A stretch of 64,000 nt of DNA from Flavobacterium nackdongense (GTDB lineage Bacteria; Bacteroidota; Bacteroidia; Flavobacteriales; Flavobacteriaceae), in contig NZ_CP037933.1 of assembly GCF_004355225.1 (NCBI RefSeq), positions 2,604,001-2,668,000 on the forward strand, given 5' to 3'. This document shows positions 59,699 to 64,000 of this stretch, in pieces. Below the pieces are notes generated by a model that did no database searches, was not told where the DNA came from, and was given only the letters and a program-made list of their open reading frames with translations. Position numbers and translations under genes: made by a program. Numbering within the stretch: position 1 is the stretch's first letter; each line of letters opens with the position of its first letter.

Positions 59699-60841
59699 AT
59701 GAAATCATTTGATGTAGCTATAATTGGCAGTGGTCCTTCGGGAGCTTCGGCAGCGTTTGAATTGGCCAAAAACGGAATTTCTGCTGTGATAATCGAAAAA
59801 GAAATTCTGCCTAGATACAAAACCTGTGGCGGAGGCTTGGTTTTTAGAGGTCGAAAAAATATGCCCTTTGATGTTTCATCGGTGGTGGAAAAAGAATTCT
59901 ATGAAGTAGACACTTATTTTGCCAATACGCCTCTAAAATTTACTACTCAAAGAGACCAACCCATCGTGAGCATGATTATGCGGGACGCGTTTGACAATCT
60001 GATTGTTGAAAAAGCGAAAGAAAAAGGAGTTGTACTTTTGCAAAATCATAAAGTCTTAGACATTAGTTTCGGTGACATCCAAACGATTCACACCTCGGAA
60101 GGCGATGTGCAAGCAAAATTCATTATTGCCGGTGACGGAGCATTGAGCCCGGTATCTAAAATAGCGGGTTGGCAAGAAACGAGAACTATAATTCCGGCTT
60201 TAGAATATGAAGTTGAAGTTTCTGCTGCCGATTTCGAGCGTTTGTCAAAAAATGTTCGGTTTGATGTAGATGTTATTCCGCTGGGTTACGGTTGGTGTTT
60301 TCCTAAAAAAAATCATTTGTCTATTGGGGTGGGCGCTTTTGTAAAATCGAAGCAAAAAATAGATCTCAAGAAAATTTATGCTGACTATCTTAAAATCTTA
60401 GGCATCAACGAAATCATTAGTGAAGAAGCACACGGCTTTGTGATTCCGGTTTCACCCAGAACGGATACCTTTGTTCAAAAAAATGTTTTTTTGATTGGGG
60501 ATTCAGCAGGATTTGCCGATCCTATTACTGCCGAAGGCATATCCAACTCCATTTTGAGTGGTGTTTTGGCGGCACAATCCATCGCCGAAAGTAATCTTGA
60601 CTCCGTTCGAGCCGCCCAATTGTATCAAGAAAAACTGGAAAACAGCCTCCTGCCCGAAATTAGAACAGGAGTAGTTTTGGCTAAATTTTTCTACGAGAAA
60701 AAAACATTGCGCAATCTTTTCCTCAAAAAATACGGTCAGGTTTTGGCCAATGCCATGACCGAAGTATTTATGGGAGAAAGAACCTATCCAAAAGATTATA
60801 AAGCATCTATCCGTAGAAAATTGAAGGAAATTGTTTTTTAA
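59699..60841 (+). CDS. Geranylgeranyl-reductase-family FAD oxidoreductase
   Basis: A 380-residue flavoprotein. The N-terminal dinucleotide motif is AIIGSGPSGASAAFELAKNG (GxGxxG at 10-15), the family signature PRYKTCGGGLV is at about 39-49, and the second FAD motif is LIGDSAGFADPITAEGISNS. Members saturate isoprenoid double bonds (archaeal lipids, chlorophyll, menaquinone side chains) or act on other lipids; the substrate in this organism is unknown. The C-terminal segment (about 330-380) is short compared with plant ChlP. It lies 171 nt downstream of the M1 peptidase gene with no sign of coupling. Confidence 0.9.
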   Translation: MKSFDVAIIGSGPSGASAAFELAKNGISAVIIEKEILPRYKTCGGGLVFRGRKNMPFDVSSVVEKEFYEVDTYFANTPLKFTTQRDQPIVSMIMRDAFDNLIVEKAKEKGVVLLQNHKVLDISFGDIQTIHTSEGDVQAKFIIAGDGALSPVSKIAGWQETRTIIPALEYEVEVSAADFERLSKNVRFDVDVIPLGYGWCFPKKNHLSIGVGAFVKSKQKIDLKKIYADYLKILGINEIISEEAHGFVIPVSPRTDTFVQKNVFLIGDSAGFADPITAEGISNSILSGVLAAQSIAESNLDSVRAAQLYQEKLENSLLPEIRTGVVLAKFFYEKKTLRNLFLKKYGQVLANAMTEVFMGERTYPKDYKASIRRKLKEIVF

Positions 60842-61013
60842 TAGCCAAAAAAGACTCAATCCAAAAAGGATATTTTTTCTATTTGAATAGCGTCATTAAA
60901 TAAAAAAATGAAGAATTAGTTTGATAATGAGATGATTTCAAAAAAAATGCTACTTTTACTTTTTGAGCAATAGGAGCCTTACATTTTTTCAATATTTAAA
61001 TCTAACGAACTGC

Positions 61014-61544
61014 ATGCTGATAGAAGTTTGTGCCGATAAACCACTTTCTAAACCTTATATTTTACTAAAAAGGACAGAGTCCTATGTAAAAGCTACAGCT
61101 TCATTGCAGGCATTTTGCTTGGCGAGTATTTTATTATGTTATTTGAATTTTAAGGCAATAGAAGATTCAGAGGACAACTTCTTTTGGGTTCATTTATTTC
61201 TTTTCATTTATTTTTCTAGTTTGGTAATCACCACGCAGTTGGACGCTTATAGCCGGTATCAAAATTATAAAATGGCGAAAGATTTACTGCATCAATATGG
61301 TTTTAAAAAACCGCTGATACGAGTTTTTTCTAAATCGAAATGCCAAAGAGAAGCCGCCGCCGAAGCCGGAAATTGTTTGGGATTCAAGAAAGAAGTCAAC
61401 GACTATTTTTACAGTATGGGTTTTCGATGGTATCATATTTTGCCTCATCTTATCCTAAAGAAACCCCAAATTTTCTTCACCAAAAACTATTGGTTGTCTA
61501 CTTTTTTTGTATCTAATTACAAAAGCAAATACTTTTATTGGTGA
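61014..61544 (+). CDS. Membrane-associated protein of unknown function in an ABC cluster
   Basis: A 176-residue protein if it begins at ATG 61014 (MLIEVCADKPLSKPYILLKR); a TTG at 60963 would add 17 residues but overlaps the -7-like TACTTTTTG. Two hydrophobic helices are visible (about 32-50 and 60-76), followed by a basic soluble part with YFYSMGFRWYHILPHLILKK and KNYWLSTFFVSNY. I do not recognise the family. Its stop overlaps the start of the ABC ATPase gene (GTGA), so it is cotranslated with the transporter and probably belongs to it. Confidence 0.7.
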   Translation: MLIEVCADKPLSKPYILLKRTESYVKATASLQAFCLASILLCYLNFKAIEDSEDNFFWVHLFLFIYFSSLVITTQLDAYSRYQNYKMAKDLLHQYGFKKPLIRVFSKSKCQREAAAEAGNCLGFKKEVNDYFYSMGFRWYHILPHLILKKPQIFFTKNYWLSTFFVSNYKSKYFYW

Positions 61545-62407
61545 GAAAACTAGCAATTCGAAACATGGCTTTGAGCTATGGCAATCACAGCATTTTAAAG
61601 GGAATTGATTTTGAAATAACTCAAGGCAAAATTACCGCCCTAATCGGTCCCAATGGCGCGGGCAAAAGTTCGGCTTTTAGAGTTTTGGCAGGATTGGTGC
61701 AACCTGATAGCGGCAAAGTATTTTTAGACCAAAAAGAATTAGCAAATTTTAATCTCCTCAAAAACCACTGTGGCTATTTGCTCGAAACAGCCGATTTCTA
61801 CCCTTATCTTAGTGGAAGAAAAAACCTAGAACTTTTTATAGGTCTAACGAATTCTAAAGCCAACGCAATTGATTTATTAGAAAAAGTAGGGCTCAGCCAA
61901 GCGGCCGATAAAAAAGTGCAGCAATATTCTCGTGGAATGAAACAACGTTTGGGATTGGCACAAGTACTTATTGATAATCCCTCATTTCTGATTTTGGATG
62001 AACCTTTCAACGGTTTAGACCCGGAAGTCAAAGAACAAATTCTTCGACTTTTGGTCGATTTGAAAAAGCAAGGCAAAGGCATTTTGGTTTCTACTCATCT
62101 TTTAGAAGATATTGAGGCCATTGCAGATGATTTTATACTATTGAATCAAGGCGAAATCTATCTTTCAGGAAGTATGGAAAGCTACCGCACCGACAAGCAG
62201 AATGTCACGCTGCATTTTGAAGAAACGGTACCAAAAGACCTTGAAATTGAGTTTGATTTTTTCAGTAAAGACCATAAAATAGGACTCAGCGCAAGTATTG
62301 AAGAAACCAAAATAGTGGTCAAAAAACTTCAAGAATTGGGCTACATTCCTTATAAAATAGAGCGCTCTAGCATTTTGTATGACAAATATATGGAAATCGC
62401 CAAATGA
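61541..62407 (+). CDS. ABC transporter ATP-binding protein
   Basis: A 288-residue ABC ATPase. Walker A is GPNGAGKSS (residues about 38-46), the signature appears as QYSRGMKQRLGLAQ, Walker B is LILDEPFNGLDPE, and the switch region is STHLLEDIEAIAD. The C-terminal domain (about 225-289) is of the ABC-2 exporter type. The start GTG 61541 overlaps the previous stop; TTG 61538 is the alternative. Its end overlaps the permease gene by four bases (ATGA), so these are translationally coupled, and together they form an ABC-2-type exporter. Confidence 0.95.
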   Translation: MRKLAIRNMALSYGNHSILKGIDFEITQGKITALIGPNGAGKSSAFRVLAGLVQPDSGKVFLDQKELANFNLLKNHCGYLLETADFYPYLSGRKNLELFIGLTNSKANAIDLLEKVGLSQAADKKVQQYSRGMKQRLGLAQVLIDNPSFLILDEPFNGLDPEVKEQILRLLVDLKKQGKGILVSTHLLEDIEAIADDFILLNQGEIYLSGSMESYRTDKQNVTLHFEETVPKDLEIEFDFFSKDHKIGLSASIEETKIVVKKLQELGYIPYKIERSSILYDKYMEIAK

Positions 62408-63240
62408 GACAATTGCTAAAATTTGAAGTTATAAAATTGCTCCACCGGCCAAGAACTTTTTTAAGTATTGGCTTGATGTTGGTTTTGGTTGCACTCATTT
62501 TTTGGGGATTAAAAGCCGAAGGCGAAAATGCTTTGGGCTATTTATTCCAATCTTTGGGCGACAATTTTCTGATGCAAGGTTCCATTCTCAATGGGTATAT
62601 GGTTAGTTTTTTAATATTAAATACACTTTGGATTCATATTCCTATTTTGATCGTTATTGTAACCGGCGATTTATTTAGCTCCGAACTAGAATCAGGAACC
62701 GTTCGACTATTGATGACCAGACCGCTTAGCCGAAATCGTGTTGCACTTGCCAAATTTGGAACAGCTGTGATTTATGTGTTCTTTTTTGTGCTGATTTTTT
62801 CTATCGTCGCATTAGGACTTGCTTTGCTGCTGTTTGGTAGCGGCGATTTGATTGTGGCTTTCAACGGCCTGCAAATTCTACCCGAAACCGATTTGCTCTG
62901 GCGCTTTTTTGCTGCTTTTGGATATGCTTTTTTGGCAATGAGCACTTTTGCCATTTTCTCGGTGGGGATTAGTTTTTTTACCCGAAAATCATTGGTGGCG
63001 ATACTCATCACTTTGGGAATCATTGTGATTAATACTTTATTGCAAACCTTGGCTTCCTCTCTATTTTTAGGTTGGGAATTCTTCCTGATTACCTATCATT
63101 TTGCGCAGTGGCAATTGTTTTTTTATTCGGAGATGGATTGGGTTTCTTTGTTGAATTCAGCAATTTGGTTAGTCTGTTTTTCAGTATTCTGCATTGTGGT
63201 TTCATTGATAAGATTTAAACATTTAAAAATTACCGAATGA
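62404..63240 (+). CDS. ABC-2-type transporter permease
   Basis: A 278-residue inner-membrane permease with about six helices: LSIGLMLVLVALIFWGL near the N-terminus, ILIVIVTGDLFSSELESG before the conserved TVRLLMTRPLSRNRVALAKF loop, then helices to the C-terminus. The SGTVRLLMTRPLSR sequence is the coupling segment of NatB/ABC-2 permeases. It overlaps the ATPase by 4 nt and the following gene by 4 nt. The substrate is unknown; similar units export ions, peptides or lipids, or act in gliding motility (GldA/F-like), but no Gld signature is present. Confidence 0.92.
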   Translation: MRQLLKFEVIKLLHRPRTFLSIGLMLVLVALIFWGLKAEGENALGYLFQSLGDNFLMQGSILNGYMVSFLILNTLWIHIPILIVIVTGDLFSSELESGTVRLLMTRPLSRNRVALAKFGTAVIYVFFFVLIFSIVALGLALLLFGSGDLIVAFNGLQILPETDLLWRFFAAFGYAFLAMSTFAIFSVGISFFTRKSLVAILITLGIIVINTLLQTLASSLFLGWEFFLITYHFAQWQLFFYSEMDWVSLLNSAIWLVCFSVFCIVVSLIRFKHLKITE

Positions 63241-63857
63241 AACATTTTACACTTTCCATTGTGCTTGTTTTTATTTGTTTTGGCGTCAAAGCTCAAACGG
63301 AACTTGCCGACAATCTCAAGAAAAAATACACGATTAATCGAGGTTTCGAAACGATGGTCAATATTTGCATCGATGTTCCAGGGCTGACGATTCCGCCAAA
63401 AGACATTAGTGTTTTTTATGAAAAAGGCAAAAAACCACAAATAAAAGGCAAAGGAATTTTATTGCTTCCCAAAAAAGGATTTTTGAACCAATTTTCAGAA
63501 TTATTGAACGTGGAAGCCCATTGGATTCTTTTGGATGAAAAAGGAGATGTATTGCGTTACAAATTAGTTTCTTTAGACTCGAAAAGTGATTGGGTCACGG
63601 CAGATTTAAAAATTTCGAAAGCCAATATCCGCATCGACGAAATCAATTTGACCACCAAAGAAGCGGGTGTCTTTCTAATTAAACATTCTTATGGAAAAGC
63701 TACTTTTCCCACCGCGACAGAAATCAGTTTTTTGACCAATAAATTCAATATTCCGTTGAAGTTTTTGGGCAAATCGAGTATCAAAAACATCAAAGACAAA
63801 GAGGGAAAAGTAAAAGGTAAAATCTTTTTGAGGTTTAGTAATTTTAGGGTGTTGTAA
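63237..63857 (+). CDS. Exported protein of unknown function in the ABC cluster
   Basis: A 206-residue protein with a signal peptide (MKHFTLSIVLVFICFGVKAQ). The mature part is rich in Lys and beta-prone: FETMVNICIDVPGLTIPPKD, YEKGKKPQIKGKGILLLPKK, then KIFLRFSNFRVL at the end. I do not recognise a family. It overlaps the permease gene by four bases, so it is the last member of a four-gene operon and probably acts with the exporter in the periplasm. A terminator follows 20 nt later. Confidence 0.75.
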   Translation: MKHFTLSIVLVFICFGVKAQTELADNLKKKYTINRGFETMVNICIDVPGLTIPPKDISVFYEKGKKPQIKGKGILLLPKKGFLNQFSELLNVEAHWILLDEKGDVLRYKLVSLDSKSDWVTADLKISKANIRIDEINLTTKEAGVFLIKHSYGKATFPTATEISFLTNKFNIPLKFLGKSSIKNIKDKEGKVKGKIFLRFSNFRVL

Positions 63858-63877
63858 TTCAATTTGGAAATAAAAAA

Positions 63878-63913
63878 AAGGGCTAGTTTCAATTCCGAAA
63901 CCAGCCCTTTTAT
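63878..63913. terminator. Bidirectional terminator
   Basis: AAGGGCTAGTTTC / GAAACCAGCCCTT stem with an AATTCC loop, with A tract before and T tract after. It lies between the ABC cluster and the converging minus-strand gene at the right edge. Confidence 0.85.
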
Positions 63914-63932
63914 AGACAAAGAATTCTACTAT

Positions 63933-64000
63933 TTATAGAATATCATTCCAAATGGTTTTGTCTTTCAATAATATTTCGCGCATAATTTGAATAGGAGGCA
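63933..64000 (-). CDS. C-terminal fragment of an unidentified protein
   Basis: A minus-strand frame enters from the right edge and stops at 63933, giving PPIQIMREILLKDKTIWNDI-L. The amphipathic end and the nearby terminator support a genuine gene. Function cannot be assigned from 22 codons. Confidence 0.5.
   Translation of the reverse strand, partial: PPIQIMREILLKDKTIWNDIL

Overview
The window looks like a chromosomal segment of a Flavobacterium-like member of the Bacteroidota. It is AT-rich and its genes have no clear Shine-Dalgarno sequences. Many start codons sit 20-50 nt downstream of a TAnnTTTG element, the flavobacterial -7 box, sometimes with a TTG about 18-22 nt further upstream. Gene content agrees: a bacillithiol-transferase-like DinB protein, SusC-era style small lipoproteins and beta-barrel proteins, M13/M1/M28/S9/S8 exported peptidases, an FeoB-associated Cys-rich peptide and a four-helix-bundle S23 protein.

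Layout. 1-3.6 kb: a minus-strand operon of circularly permuted ATP-grasp, alpha-E and transglutaminase proteins. 3.9-4.2 kb: tRNA-Arg(CCT) and tRNA-Asn(GTT). 4.4-11.5 kb: rseP, an Old Yellow Enzyme, a Gfo/Idh/MocA oxidoreductase (these two bracketed by direct copies of a MITE-like repeat), an MFS carrier and hflX. 11.5-13.85 kb: a small AT-rich island with two unknown genes and a YefM/YoeB toxin-antitoxin pair, lying between two copies of the hflX 3' end plus terminator. 14-16.3 kb: small membrane proteins, an outer-membrane-protein remnant and a structured repeat. 16.5-21.7 kb: metG, a REP-associated tyrosine transposase (RAYT) with five nearby REP palindrome loci, a HAD hydrolase, a CAT-like acetyltransferase and ferritin. 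21.8-31.2 kb: a Cys-rich miniprotein, HRDC protein, ssb, DUF389 protein, a GNAT-nitrilase fusion with a DinB/YfiT protein, an M28 peptidase and a lipoprotein amidohydrolase. 31.3-34.1 kb: a broken lipoprotein gene followed by an NgoBV-like restriction-modification system with a DUF6471 protein. 34.4-41.2 kb: SDR protein, EamA carrier, S9 and M13 peptidases, SCO protein. 41.2-44.9 kb: iron locus feoA-feoB-PAS-Cys-rich peptide facing a DtxR-type regulator. 45-49.4 kb: TPR protein, serS, CDGSH protein. 49.4-54.9 kb: sufD, sufC, sufB and an IscA/SufA-like gene on the minus strand, interrupted by accessory genes (DUF6169, a DUF2683-like antitoxin with a toxin remnant, an S23 protein). 55-64 kb: MBL hydrolase, S8 and M1 peptidases, geranylgeranyl-reductase-like flavoprotein and an ABC exporter cluster.

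The most striking theme is short interspersed repeats and what they do to genes. The RAYT has REP palindromes beginning with the GTAG foot on both sides. One REP is inserted in frame in metG (tRNA ligase), another in frame in the RAYT itself, and an unrelated repeat is in frame in an SDR gene. A second theme is accessory cargo at precise places: the island that duplicates the hflX tail, and the toxin-antitoxin debris inside the suf operon. All family assignments are from reading motifs; no database search was run.
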